A DNA stretch of 64,000 nt from Roseiarcus fermentans (GTDB lineage: Bacteria; Pseudomonadota; Alphaproteobacteria; Rhizobiales; Beijerinckiaceae): positions 30,715 to 94,714 of the forward strand of contig NZ_QNRK01000028.1 of assembly GCF_003315135.1 (NCBI RefSeq). Reading direction: 5' to 3'. A program made the position numbers and the translations under genes. The notes beneath the pieces were generated by a model, which had not been told where the DNA came from, made no database searches, and was given only the letters and a program-made list of their open reading frames with translations. Position 1 is the stretch's first letter, and every line of letters starts with the position of its first letter. This document shows, one piece after another, positions 35,903-45,121 of this stretch.

Positions 35903-37695
35903 CGACCGCAGCCGGCAATTCGCCGAAAGGCCCGAAAGCGCCATCGCTGTGGCGCCTGTGCCGGCTGTTCTTCGCCCACCTGTCGAAACGGCGGCGCTGG
36001 CAGCTCGCCGGGGTCCTGGTGTTGACCTTCGCCGGCGTCTTCGCGGAGCTGGCGACGCTGGGCGCGGTCCTGCCGTTTCTGGCGCTGCTGTCGAACCCCG
36101 CTTCCGCGCTCCACTATCCGGCGATTGCGGGCGCTGCGGCCCTTCTCGGCTGGAAGGACCCCGCCGACCTGCTGCTTCCGGCGACGCTGCTCTTCATCGC
36201 GGTCGCCCTGTCTTCGGGCGGCGTTCGAACCCTGCTGACATGGAGCAGCCTCAAGTTCTCGTACGGCGTCGGCGCCGACATGGGTCGCGACATCTATCGT
36301 CACTTGCTCTATCGGCCGTTCGCCTATCACGCGACCCACAACACCAGCGACGCGATCGCCGGCATCAATCACGTCGGCGTCCTGATCTCCTCCTTTCTCA
36401 ATCCGCTGATCCAGACCGTCGTCTCGATCCTCTTCTCGATCACGATCCTGATCGCCCTGCTGCGGATCGATCCGGCGATGGCGTTGTCGGCCGGGCTCGG
36501 CTTCGGGCTGATCTATGTCTTTGCGACCGTCGCCGCCCGCCAACGCCTCGCAGCCAACGCTGTCATCAACGCAAAGGCGGATGGCGCTCGTATTCTCGCT
36601 GTCCAGGAGGGGCTCGGCGGCATCCGGGACGTCATCCTCGACAGCGTCCAGGAGCTTTACGTGCGCCGGTTCTGGCGCTTCGACGCCATGCAGAAGAACG
36701 CGCAGTCCAACAACCAATTCCTCGCCGGTCTGCCCCGCTTCCTCGTCGAGTCGGTGGGCGTCGTTCTGATCGCGGTCGTCGCCTACGCCGCGACGCGGCG
36801 CGCGGCGACTATGACCGCCGCGATCCCGGCCCTCGGCGCGCTGGCGCTCGGCGCGCAGAGGGTGATGCCGCATCTGCAGCAGATCTATTTCGGCTGGGCG
36901 GGGCTCGCCGGCAATCGCGATGTCGTCGCCGATCTGCTCGGCAAGCTCGGCCGCCCGGCCCCGGCGAGCGCGCCGGCGAAGGCTGCCCCCCTGCGGTTCG
37001 ACCGGTCATTGTCTCTCCGCGACGTCAGCTTTCACTATGCCGCCGATGGTCCGGACGTGATCCGCCATGTGTCGCTGGACATTCCTCCCGGGGCCCGGAT
37101 CGGCTTTGTCGGCAAGACCGGCAGCGGCAAGAGCACCCTGTTCGATCTCGTCATGGGGCTTCTGAGCCCGACCGAAGGCGCAATCGAGATCGACGGCGAA
37201 AGGCTGACCGACGCCAACCGCCAGGCGTGGCAGGCCGGCATCGCCCATGTGCCCCAGTTCATCTTTCTTTCGGACACCAGTCTTACGGAAAACATCGCGT
37301 TCGGGCGCGAGAGGGCCGAGATCGACATGGGCCGGGTCAGGGCGGCTGCGGGCAAGGCGCAGCTCGCCGACTTCATCGAGACCCTGCCGAAAGGGTATGA
37401 GACCGTGGTGGGCGAGAGAGGGGTCCGCCTGTCGGGCGGACAACGCCAGCGCTTGGGCATCGCCCGCGCCTTCTACAAGGACGCGCGCCTGATCATCCTG
37501 GACGAGGCCACCAGCGCCCTGGACGACGCTACGGAAAACGCGGTCATGGCCGCGGTGAACGCTGTGGGCGACGGCGTAACCGTACTGGTAATCGCGCACC
37601 GGACCACGACGCTGAGGAGCTGCGATGTGGTTTTCGAACTGGCCCAGGGTACGGTCCGCCGATTCGGGAACTATCAAGAATTATTCTGTTTTTGA
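35899..37695 (+). CDS. ABC exporter, lipid-linked glycan flippase type (PglK/MsbA-like)
   Basis: 598 aa half-transporter: an N-terminal domain of six membrane helices (~residues 25-320), then an ABC domain with Walker [10 protein letters not shown] (~405), signature [15 protein letters not shown] (~511) and Walker [13 protein letters not shown] (~530). As a homodimer it resembles PglK, which flips undecaprenyl-linked oligosaccharides. No Wzx-type flippase is visible in the locus, so this may take that role. ATG 35899 overlaps the TviC stop. Confidence 0.9.
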   Translation: MTTAAGNSPKGPKAPSLWRLCRLFFAHLSKRRRWQLAGVLVLTFAGVFAELATLGAVLPFLALLSNPASALHYPAIAGAAALLGWKDPADLLLPATLLFIAVALSSGGVRTLLTWSSLKFSYGVGADMGRDIYRHLLYRPFAYHATHNTSDAIAGINHVGVLISSFLNPLIQTVVSILFSITILIALLRIDPAMALSAGLGFGLIYVFATVAARQRLAANAVINAKADGARILAVQEGLGGIRDVILDSVQELYVRRFWRFDAMQKNAQSNNQFLAGLPRFLVESVGVVLIAVVAYAATRRAATMTAAIPALGALALGAQRVMPHLQQIYFGWAGLAGNRDVVADLLGKLGRPAPASAPAKAAPLRFDRSLSLRDVSFHYAADGPDVIRHVSLDIPPGARIGFVGKTGSGKSTLFDLVMGLLSPTEGAIEIDGERLTDANRQAWQAGIAHVPQFIFLSDTSLTENIAFGRERAEIDMGRVRAAAGKAQLADFIETLPKGYETVVGERGVRLSGGQRQRLGIARAFYKDARLIILDEATSALDDATENAVMAAVNAVGDGVTVLVIAHRTTTLRSCDVVFELAQGTVRRFGNYQELFCF

Positions 37696-37736
37696 TAGGA
37701 CAGAACATAAACTCCTAATAGCTTGAGGACCTCGGG

Positions 37737-38744
37737 ATGCCGACGCTGGTCGAAACGCCCACTATTTCAGTCGTCATTCCTCTATATAACATGGAAGCGA
37801 CGATTATCCGAGCCGTTTCCAGTATATGTAATCAGTCGCGTGCTGTCTCTGAAATCATCGTCGTCGATGATGGTTCGACAGATGGCGGCGTTCAGGCGCT
37901 ACAAAATTGTGGCAAGCGCATTGTTCTCGTGTCTCAGTCCAATTCCGGCGTCGCGGCCGCACGCAATGCTGGTATCAATCATGCCACCGGGGACTATATC
38001 GCTTTCCTGGACGCCGATGATGAGTGGAGCGCCGACTTCTCTGCCACCATCTGTAATTTAATTTCCGAAGATCCCGATGCGTTTGTCTTCGCTACTAACT
38101 ACCAGTACGTCGAGCCGGACGGCGTAATCAACGACAGCGGCGTCACGGCGGCGTCGTTTACGAAGAACGAATTGATGAGCGTCGAATATTTACGCTTTCT
38201 TTGGAAGGGCGTCTACCTGTTCAACTCAAGTTCGATTTGTGTGAAACGGTCCGCATTTGCTTCCGTTGGGCTGTTCGATACAGGACTAACGATTGCTGAA
38301 GACATCGACATGTGGGTTCGCTTGGCGCAATACGGGCGTTTTCTATATTCGCCTCGCGTGTGTTCCGTTTATCATAGAGACGATCCATATCGCTCGCCCA
38401 AGAAGGACACTTACTACCAAGCGATTTACTACCTGGAAAAGACTGCAGGCATAGAAGCGTCTTGGGTAGGCGACCCTCGCGGCCGCGCTTATCTAAATCT
38501 TTTCATTACTCGTTGTATCTACGCCCATTACGCGGATCTCTATCGGTATAACGGCCATTCCGGGAAACTCTCGCTTCGCCTGAGACCATATTTAACGTTG
38601 TTTCAGCGCTTTAAACTTGCGCTCAAGAAGCTGCCTGCGACGACACTTCGGACTGCACTGGGCGCTCCGTGCTGGGATTTGAAACGTCCGTGGGAGCGAC
38701 GGGTGTCGTCTGTCGGGCGGTGCAAACGAAGTACCCGCATCTAA
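37737..38744 (+). CDS. Glycosyltransferase family 2 (paralogue A)
   Basis: 335 aa, cytosolic GT-A enzyme. ISVVIPLYNMEATIIRAV, VVDDGSTDGG, GVAAARNAGINHATGDYIAF and the metal-binding LDADDEW are intact, and the acceptor region has TIAEDIDMWVRLAQYG. It is closely related over its whole length to the next gene (shared blocks such as FATNYQY.EPDG and SSICV.RSAFASVGLFDT), so the two arose by tandem duplication. The last ~30 residues are basic, unlike the paralogue, and may be drifted. DNA here becomes richer in A+T. Confidence 0.9.
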   Translation: MPTLVETPTISVVIPLYNMEATIIRAVSSICNQSRAVSEIIVVDDGSTDGGVQALQNCGKRIVLVSQSNSGVAAARNAGINHATGDYIAFLDADDEWSADFSATICNLISEDPDAFVFATNYQYVEPDGVINDSGVTAASFTKNELMSVEYLRFLWKGVYLFNSSSICVKRSAFASVGLFDTGLTIAEDIDMWVRLAQYGRFLYSPRVCSVYHRDDPYRSPKKDTYYQAIYYLEKTAGIEASWVGDPRGRAYLNLFITRCIYAHYADLYRYNGHSGKLSLRLRPYLTLFQRFKLALKKLPATTLRTALGAPCWDLKRPWERRVSSVGRCKRSTRI

Positions 38745-38797
38745 TCGTCCTGGGCGACGGCGCCGGCGCTCTGGAAGACGGCCCCGAAACCGCGACA

Positions 38798-39736
38798 ATG
38801 TCTGAGGAACCCATGGTCAGGACGCCGTTCGAGCCGCCGACCATATCCGTTATAATTCCTATACATAATATGGAAACAACAATAGTCAGGGCTATTGCGA
38901 GCGTATACGGTCAATCAATGGCGGTCTCTCAGATAATTGTTGTTGACGACGGATCGACTGATCAAAGCGCAAAGGCGGTACTTGACTATGGATCGCAGAT
39001 CGTCCTATTAACGCAGCCGCCTCTAGGTGTTTCGGCAGCCCGCAACGCCGGTATCTCTCAGGCAACAGGTGACTACGTCGCCTTCTTGGACGCCGATGAC
39101 GAATGGCATACGGATTTTATCGCTACAATTTGTGATCTCATTCGCCAAGACCCAGATGCTTCGATTTTTGCCACCAACTACCAATACATTGAGCCGGACG
39201 GATCCGCTCGCGATGCTAGCGTCGAGACGGCGTTGGCGTCTGGGGACATTCCGACAGGAGTTGCCTATCTGCGCTGCTTGGTTGAAGGTATCTACCCGTT
39301 CTACACAAGTTCAATCTGCGTGCGACGATCCGCTTTTGCTTCCGTTGGTTTGTTCGATACGAAACTGACGTTTTGTGAAGACATCGATATATGGGTTCGG
39401 CTGGCGCAGCGTGGACGCCTTTTATACTCGCCGCTCGTGCGTGCCGTTTGTCATCGAGACGCTAGAGACAGGTCCAATGATCAGCGGGCCCGCCAAGTCC
39501 AATCGATACATTATCTAGAGAAGATGGCGCATATAGAATCTTCGTGGGTAGGCGACCCTCGTAGTCGCGCCTACCTCAATTCGCTTGTATCTCGTGGAGT
39601 TTACGCGCATTATGCCGACATGTATAGACATTACGGGTACTCCGGGCCGGTTTCGGATTATTTGATCTCATACTTGTCGCTTTGGAAGCGAATTAAGCTC
39701 GTAATCAAGAAACTGCTGGCACAAACCCATCCATGA
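38798..39736 (+). CDS. Glycosyltransferase family 2 (paralogue B)
   Basis: 312 aa, tandem paralogue of the preceding gene. ISVIIPIHNMETTIVRAI, VVDDGSTDQS, GVSAARNAGISQATGDYVAF, LDADDEW and FCEDIDIWVRLAQRG are present, so it should be active. ATG 38798 is chosen; ATG 38813 is also possible, and the frame is open back into paralogue A without sense. Divergence between the copies probably means different donor or acceptor use. Confidence 0.88.
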   Translation: MSEEPMVRTPFEPPTISVIIPIHNMETTIVRAIASVYGQSMAVSQIIVVDDGSTDQSAKAVLDYGSQIVLLTQPPLGVSAARNAGISQATGDYVAFLDADDEWHTDFIATICDLIRQDPDASIFATNYQYIEPDGSARDASVETALASGDIPTGVAYLRCLVEGIYPFYTSSICVRRSAFASVGLFDTKLTFCEDIDIWVRLAQRGRLLYSPLVRAVCHRDARDRSNDQRARQVQSIHYLEKMAHIESSWVGDPRSRAYLNSLVSRGVYAHYADMYRHYGYSGPVSDYLISYLSLWKRIKLVIKKLLAQTHP

Positions 39737-39753
39737 CTTCATAGGCCTCCGGC

Positions 39754-40692
39754 ATGACGTATAATAATCACTTCTTGCAGATCTTTACACCCCCAGTCCT
39801 GATTCGCATTCATCGGATGACTATATCCCTCATAAGTCATCTTCCCTTCAGTCGATTTCGATTTCTTCGGCATTACGACCGACTACTCAAGTCACTGCGA
39901 GGGGATTATATCGGTTATACATTTTTCAACGCACGAATGATATGCAATATCCATGATATGATACAATCATATATATTTCATTTTGGTGTTTGGGAGCCAG
40001 AGATTAGTCAGATAATTGAAAATTCGCTTACTACAGGTGATGTTTTCATCGATGTTGGCGCCAACATTGGATACGATTCTCTTCTCGCGGCGTGGCGGGT
40101 GGGGCAGTTAGGAAAAGTGGTCGCCATAGAGGCTTCGCCGACGACATTCGCCATGCTCGAAGCAAATCTGAACCTGAACGAGTACGCTAAGAATGTGCGC
40201 GCGGTACAGATTGCTGCGTCGGACCGATTCGAACAATTGAATCTGTACAACATGCCTGAGCACAACATCGGCGCCTCGACCACAATCGCCAGTCGCGCGA
40301 TCGGCCGCGGAGGCCTTTTCTTTGCCAAGGTTCAGGCAAAGCCGCTCTTGGAAATTCTTCATCCGGAAGAGATCGCGCGGGTTCGCCTGATTAAGATAGA
40401 TGTTGAGGGCGCTGAGCCGGCAATCATGTCGAACATTCTCGATTCCCTCCATTGCTTCCCGGCAAATATGGAGATAATTGTGGAAACAAGTCCCCATGAC
40501 GACTACGAGGCGTCGAGGAATGTCTTCATTAGAATGAAGGAAGCTGGGTTCTACGCGTACGTAATCGAAAATGATTATGACCGAGAGCGTTACCTTTCGA
40601 GAGCTCTGTCGTTGCCGGTTAAAACTGATGAACTCCCGGACGTTCAATGCGATCTATTCTATACGCGCCGGCGTCTAAACTGTGGCCCTTGA
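39754..40692 (+). CDS. FkbM-family methyltransferase
   Basis: 312 aa. The SAM-binding motif is FIDVGANIGYDSLLAA, followed by VVAIEASPTTFAMLEANL and IKIDVEGAEPAIMSNI, the FkbM hallmark. It probably O-methylates a sugar hydroxyl of the repeat unit or of the precursor. The first ~80 residues are hydrophobic and of unknown function. Base composition is low in G+C compared with the flanking loci. Confidence 0.88.
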   Translation: MTYNNHFLQIFTPPVLIRIHRMTISLISHLPFSRFRFLRHYDRLLKSLRGDYIGYTFFNARMICNIHDMIQSYIFHFGVWEPEISQIIENSLTTGDVFIDVGANIGYDSLLAAWRVGQLGKVVAIEASPTTFAMLEANLNLNEYAKNVRAVQIAASDRFEQLNLYNMPEHNIGASTTIASRAIGRGGLFFAKVQAKPLLEILHPEEIARVRLIKIDVEGAEPAIMSNILDSLHCFPANMEIIVETSPHDDYEASRNVFIRMKEAGFYAYVIENDYDRERYLSRALSLPVKTDELPDVQCDLFYTRRRLNCGP

Positions 40693-40711
40693 GCCTTCTC
40701 CGCCTCTCGAA

Positions 40712-40795
40712 ATGCCCAACGTCTGTTTCTTATCGGGAAATATATCTTCCGGTTGGGGGAACCGAGCGAGTGGCGACGGTGATTGCGAGCGCGCC
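40712..40795 (+). pseudogene. Fragment of a GT4 glycosyltransferase 5' end
   Basis: The DNA encodes MPNVCFLSGNISSG and then, after a one-base frameshift, GGTERVATVIASA. This copies the start of the intact glycosyltransferase at 41721 (VCFLCGNISRSGGTERVATVIAGA). The homology stops at about 40795 and the rest of the gene is absent. The TylF gene lies between the fragment and the intact copy. Confidence 0.8.
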
Positions 40796-40829
40796 GCACA
40801 ACTGATGCAATCAAAGCGACGAGGTCAAA

Positions 40830-41582
40830 ATGGAGATCCTTAAGCAATTGATACGCGCTTCTATACCTGACAAAACGCTGGGGCGCTTGCGGGAAGCAAG
40901 AGATGCATTTTATCAGGTCAGGCCGGACTATGAGTCCGTGGAACGAAGAGAATTCATGCGCAAGTCGTTCACAGCTCTTTCTTTTAATGGGATCTCCGGT
41001 GACTATCTCGAATTCGGCTCATGGGGCGGTATGACCTTCTCGCTCGCCTATCATGAAAGCAGACGAGTGAAATCTACGTGTAAATTGTGGTCTTTCGACT
41101 CCTTTCGTGGCCTTCCACCCCAAGTTGGTCCAGAAGATGAGCATCAGATGTGGATTGAAGGAGCTATGAGCACGGGACTCGCAGAGTTTAAAGCGATCTG
41201 CAAGCGTAACGGAATTCCGGAAAATGATTATGTTACTGTTCCTGGTTACTATGAAGACACGCTCGAGACACAATACGTCGGGGATATCAAACTACCTAAC
41301 GATGTTGCCATGGCATACATCGATTGTGATCTCAATAGCTCTACCAGGACGGTACTCTCATTCCTTAGCAGCCGCATGAAGCACGGGATGATTCTGGCTC
41401 TGGATGATTATTACTGCTACTCGCCACGTACGCTTTCCGGCGAACGTCTAGCTTGCCTCGAGTTTCTACTTAACGATAGGCGATTTCATTTTTCCCCATT
41501 CGTTCAGTTCGGCTGGCACGGGATGTCGTTTATTGTCGAAGACCGCGCAAAGCATCCGTCTCAGCAACCTGAAATTCCTTAG
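40830..41582 (+). CDS. TylF/MycF-family methyltransferase
   Basis: 250 aa. Motifs DYLEFGSWGGMTFSLA, WSFDSFRGLP and the metal-binding region YIDCDLNSSTRTVLSFL with LDDYYCY match the TylF family, which O-methylates deoxysugars in a Mg-dependent way. With two FkbM enzymes this implies a heavily methylated polymer. It is flanked by the fragment at 40712 and the intact GT4 gene, as if inserted with a duplicated end. Confidence 0.85.
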   Translation: MEILKQLIRASIPDKTLGRLREARDAFYQVRPDYESVERREFMRKSFTALSFNGISGDYLEFGSWGGMTFSLAYHESRRVKSTCKLWSFDSFRGLPPQVGPEDEHQMWIEGAMSTGLAEFKAICKRNGIPENDYVTVPGYYEDTLETQYVGDIKLPNDVAMAYIDCDLNSSTRTVLSFLSSRMKHGMILALDDYYCYSPRTLSGERLACLEFLLNDRRFHFSPFVQFGWHGMSFIVEDRAKHPSQQPEIP

Positions 41583-41720
41583 AGTAACATCCCTGACGAG
41601 TTTGCGCAGTGAAGATCATTTGCTTTGCCGTGTTCACGATTGTGGCTGTTTATTGCGTCAGCCAAGACAACTCAGGCGGGATACCCGCCTCCTGGAAACA
41701 GAACCGACGTCGTCATCGTC

Positions 41721-42827
41721 ATGACATCCTCGCCGTCGCGACCCCGCAAGACGCCCCGCGTCTGCTTCCTGTGTGGAAACATCAGTCGATCGGGGGGGAC
41801 CGAGCGGGTGGCGACGGTCATCGCGGGCGCCCTAGCCGAGCGCGGCTTCGAGGTCTCGATCCTCAGCCTGTCGCACGGCGAGCGCGCCGTCTTCCCGCTC
41901 CATCCGACGGTGCGCCTGCATTCCCTGCACATGGAACGCCACAGCGCCAATTTCAGCGACGTCCGGGTCTGGTCGAGGCTGCGCAGATTTCTGAAGCAGA
42001 ACGGCATCGACCGGGTCGTCGACGTCGACATGGTTCTCAGCTGGTACAGCATCCCCGCCTCGTGGGGCACGGACGCCACAGTCGTCGCCTGGGAGCATTT
42101 CCACCTGTTCGTGAACGTGGGCGACTGGCCGCAGCGCCTGCGCCGCTATGCGGGTCGTCGACTGGCGGCGCGCTCGGCGGCGGCGGTCGTGACGCTGACG
42201 GAAAAGGACCGGCGGCAATACCTGAGGCGCCTGCCGGGGCGGGCCCCGGTGTTCGCCATTCCCAACCCCGTCACGATCGCCCACGACAAGCGCGCTCCGC
42301 TGGACGCACGGTTGGTGTTGGCCGCGGGCAGACTGGTGCCTCAGAAAGGCTTCGACCTTCTCCTCGAAGCCTGGGCGCAATTGTCGAGCCGGCGCCCGGG
42401 GTGGCGACTGCGAATCGTGGGCTCCGGCCCCGAAAGGGCTGTGCTGGAATCCCAGGCGACACGCCTCGATATCGCCCTCTCCGTCGACTTCGCGCCGAAC
42501 ACCACGGACATGGCTTCGGAATTCCAGCGAGCCTCAATCTTCGTATTTTCTTCCCGCTTCGAGGGCTTCGGGCTTGTCCTCGTAGAGGCGAAGTCCTTTG
42601 GGCTCCCTGTGGTCAGTTTCGATTGTGACTGTGGACCGGCCGACATTGTGCGCCACGAGCAGGATGGATTGCTTGCGCCCAAGGAGGACGTTGGAGCGCT
42701 GGCTTCAGCATTGGATCGCCTGATGAGCGACGAACAAGAACGAAGGCAATTTGGACAGATTGCTTTCGAGGATTCCCGCTTCGCATTGCGCCATATTTTG
42801 TCCCAATGGGAGCGTCTACTCGCGTAA
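41721..42827 (+). CDS. Glycosyltransferase family 4
   Basis: 368 aa GT-B enzyme. The N-lobe begins RVCFLCGNISRSGGTERVA; the C-lobe has LAAGRLVPQKGFDLLLEAW and SSRFEGFGLVLVEAKSFGLPVV, where the EGFGLVLVE block holds the nucleotide-sugar-binding Glu. ATG 41721 fits the family N-terminus; the frame is open to 41625 with no support. G+C is back to the high value of the flanks, unlike neighbours on both sides. Confidence 0.88.
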   Translation: MTSSPSRPRKTPRVCFLCGNISRSGGTERVATVIAGALAERGFEVSILSLSHGERAVFPLHPTVRLHSLHMERHSANFSDVRVWSRLRRFLKQNGIDRVVDVDMVLSWYSIPASWGTDATVVAWEHFHLFVNVGDWPQRLRRYAGRRLAARSAAAVVTLTEKDRRQYLRRLPGRAPVFAIPNPVTIAHDKRAPLDARLVLAAGRLVPQKGFDLLLEAWAQLSSRRPGWRLRIVGSGPERAVLESQATRLDIALSVDFAPNTTDMASEFQRASIFVFSSRFEGFGLVLVEAKSFGLPVVSFDCDCGPADIVRHEQDGLLAPKEDVGALASALDRLMSDEQERRQFGQIAFEDSRFALRHILSQWERLLA

Positions 42828-42862
42828 ACGCCAAACCTAAGCGCTCACGGGGTTCAGACAGC

Positions 42863-43795
42863 ATGATTACAGTCCCTAAAAGAAGAAATGAATCGGTCAA
42901 ATCCGCCATAAGGATGGTCACCTTTCCATTGCGCAATCATCTATGGATGTTTCGGTACATGCGAGCCTTACATCTAAGCCCGGCGATATATCAGCACCTT
43001 TATTTCTTTGGTTCGTTCGATGTCAATGTCACAGAGAGCGCGAAATTTCGCATTCAGCATTTCGGCCACTATGTAGAAAATGAGTTATTTTGGGCGGGCT
43101 ACGGCGCCGGGCGTTTCGAGCCTATGTCGATGACGGTTTGGGCGACTCTTTGTCAAGAAGCAAACTTCATTGCCGATGTTGGCGCTAATACTGGAGTCTA
43201 TGCTCTGGCGGCCGCGTCGGTTAACCCTTCAGCGCGTGTCGTTGCCGTCGAGCCCGTCAGACGGATTTATGATAAGTTGGTAAAAAACCTGGCGCTGAAC
43301 CGATTTTCGATTGAGTCATTCATGGTTGCGGCGTCAGAATCCGATGGCGAGGCAACCCTGTTTGATTTGGAGAGCGAACATAACTATTCATCATCTCTGG
43401 ATCAAAAAATGGTCGCAGGTTTGACCTATACTAAGACAACGGTACGTGCGGCCCGGCTAGACACGCTCTTCGACGAGATCCGCCTCAGGAACATCGATTT
43501 GATCAAGGTCGATGTTGAGAGACATGAGCCGTCTGTATTGAGGGGAATGAGTCAACGTTTGCAGCGCGATCGCCCGACCGTTCTGATCGAGATCCTGGAC
43601 TCGGACGTCAGATGTGCCGTCGCCGACATAATCGACGGACTTGATTATAGATTGTTCCTAATTGATGAACTGAAGGGGTTACGCTCTTGCGCAAACCTCC
43701 GCATTCACAGTGAACCGTCAAGTCGCGGGTCTCGTAATTATCTAATCTGCGCACCCATAAACCTACAGAAGATAATGCAATACGTCTATGATTGA
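42863..43795 (+). CDS. FkbM-family methyltransferase
   Basis: 310 aa. It has FIADVGANTGVYALAAA, VVAVEPVRRIYDKLVKNL and IKVDVERHEPSVLRGM, so the FkbM core is intact. It differs strongly from the FkbM protein at 39754 and is not a recent copy. A+T-rich. ATG 42863 is preferred; ATG 42806 is in frame and would overlap the previous gene. Confidence 0.88.
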   Translation: MITVPKRRNESVKSAIRMVTFPLRNHLWMFRYMRALHLSPAIYQHLYFFGSFDVNVTESAKFRIQHFGHYVENELFWAGYGAGRFEPMSMTVWATLCQEANFIADVGANTGVYALAAASVNPSARVVAVEPVRRIYDKLVKNLALNRFSIESFMVAASESDGEATLFDLESEHNYSSSLDQKMVAGLTYTKTTVRAARLDTLFDEIRLRNIDLIKVDVERHEPSVLRGMSQRLQRDRPTVLIEILDSDVRCAVADIIDGLDYRLFLIDELKGLRSCANLRIHSEPSSRGSRNYLICAPINLQKIMQYVYD

Positions 43796-43951
43796 GGACG
43801 CAATAGGATCACAGGAATTCGAATATAATTACAATTTTAACATAGAATCGTATAATTAGTTTAGAGAATGGCAGGCACCACGCCACGCATATTTCATTGT
43901 AATTTTTATCATTTGCGCGGCGAGCGCGGCGCAATGACATCTAATCCGTGA

Positions 43952-45121
43952 ATGACACCGGATCAAGGCCTACTATACATGCGCAGACGCATTACAATTA
44001 TCCTTCCAGACTTGAATATCGGTGGCGCGGAACGTGTCTCTGTTGATCTCTCACGTCAATTCTTGCAGTCTGGCTACGACGTTGACTTCGCCCTGATGAA
44101 TAAATTTGGTGAGTTCCTTCAAGACGTCCCACTTGGCGCCCAAGTCGTCGACCTGAAGGTGAGGCAACTGCGCAATCTGGTGGCGCCGCTCGCTCGTTAT
44201 TTGAAAATGCGCAGGCCCGACGCCGTTCTCGTCAACCTCTGGCCGCTGACCGCAGCGACCGTTCTGGTTGCACGCGCCATCGGCTCGGGCGGGACGCGCG
44301 TCGTCACAGTCGATCACGCCACGCTATCGATCCAGTACAGGAACTGGGGGTTATTGAACTGGCTTGCGCTTCGAGCGAGCCTTGGGGCGATCTATCCGTT
44401 GGCCCACGCTCGCGTCGCGGTGTCGGTCGGCGTGGCCGAAGACATCTCGAGACTGGGATGCTTCCAACTGAAGCCAATTGAAGTGGTCAACAATCCGGTC
44501 ACTCTCGCCGACGCCTCCCCGAAGGATCGGGAGGATGCGGAGCGCGCTTGGGAGGGTTGGACTGGCCCGAGAATTATCAGCGTCGGCAAATTGAAGCGCG
44601 TGAAGAATCATGCGCTGCTGATCAAGGCGTTCAAACAGGTCGTGATTCACGCCGACGCCCGGATGCTGATCCTCGGCGACGGCGAACTCCGGGCCGCGAC
44701 CGAGCAGATCGTGCGTGACGAAGGTCTTTCCGGCAAAGTGCTGCTTCCCGGATCCCGCCGCAAGCCACGCGCGCTTTACGAGTCGGCGGACCTGTTCGTT
44801 CTGTCGTCCGACAGCGAGGGCCTCGGCAATGTCCTCATCGAAGCCCTCGCCTGCGGCCTTCCCGTCGTCTCCACCGATTGCCGGAGCGGTCCGCGCGAGA
44901 TCCTCGACAATGGCCGGTATGGCGCGCTGACGCCGGTCGGCGACGCCGACGCCCTGGCGCGAGCGATGCTGGATTCCTTGAGCAAGACTCACGACCGGGA
45001 CGCCCTGAGACGCCGGGCCGCGGATTTCTCGCCGGAAATCGCCGCCGAAAAGTACCTCCGGATCCTGTTTCCCGACGAACATGGCGCGCCGCCGAAGCGA
45101 GAAATCGTATGTGCGGCATAG
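43952..45121 (+). CDS. Glycosyltransferase family 4
   Basis: 389 aa GT-B enzyme: IILPDLNIGGAERVSVDLSR at the N-terminus, SVGKLKRVKNHALLIKAF and LSSDSEGLGNVLIEALACGLPVV in the C-lobe with the donor-binding Glu. Starts possible at ATG 43952 or 43979. The 155-bp AT-rich gap upstream (43796-43951) shows no gene and may hold a promoter. The 3' end overlaps the asparagine-synthetase-like gene by 13 bp, which links the two functions. Confidence 0.9.
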   Translation: MTPDQGLLYMRRRITIILPDLNIGGAERVSVDLSRQFLQSGYDVDFALMNKFGEFLQDVPLGAQVVDLKVRQLRNLVAPLARYLKMRRPDAVLVNLWPLTAATVLVARAIGSGGTRVVTVDHATLSIQYRNWGLLNWLALRASLGAIYPLAHARVAVSVGVAEDISRLGCFQLKPIEVVNNPVTLADASPKDREDAERAWEGWTGPRIISVGKLKRVKNHALLIKAFKQVVIHADARMLILGDGELRAATEQIVRDEGLSGKVLLPGSRRKPRALYESADLFVLSSDSEGLGNVLIEALACGLPVVSTDCRSGPREILDNGRYGALTPVGDADALARAMLDSLSKTHDRDALRRRAADFSPEIAAEKYLRILFPDEHGAPPKREIVCAA

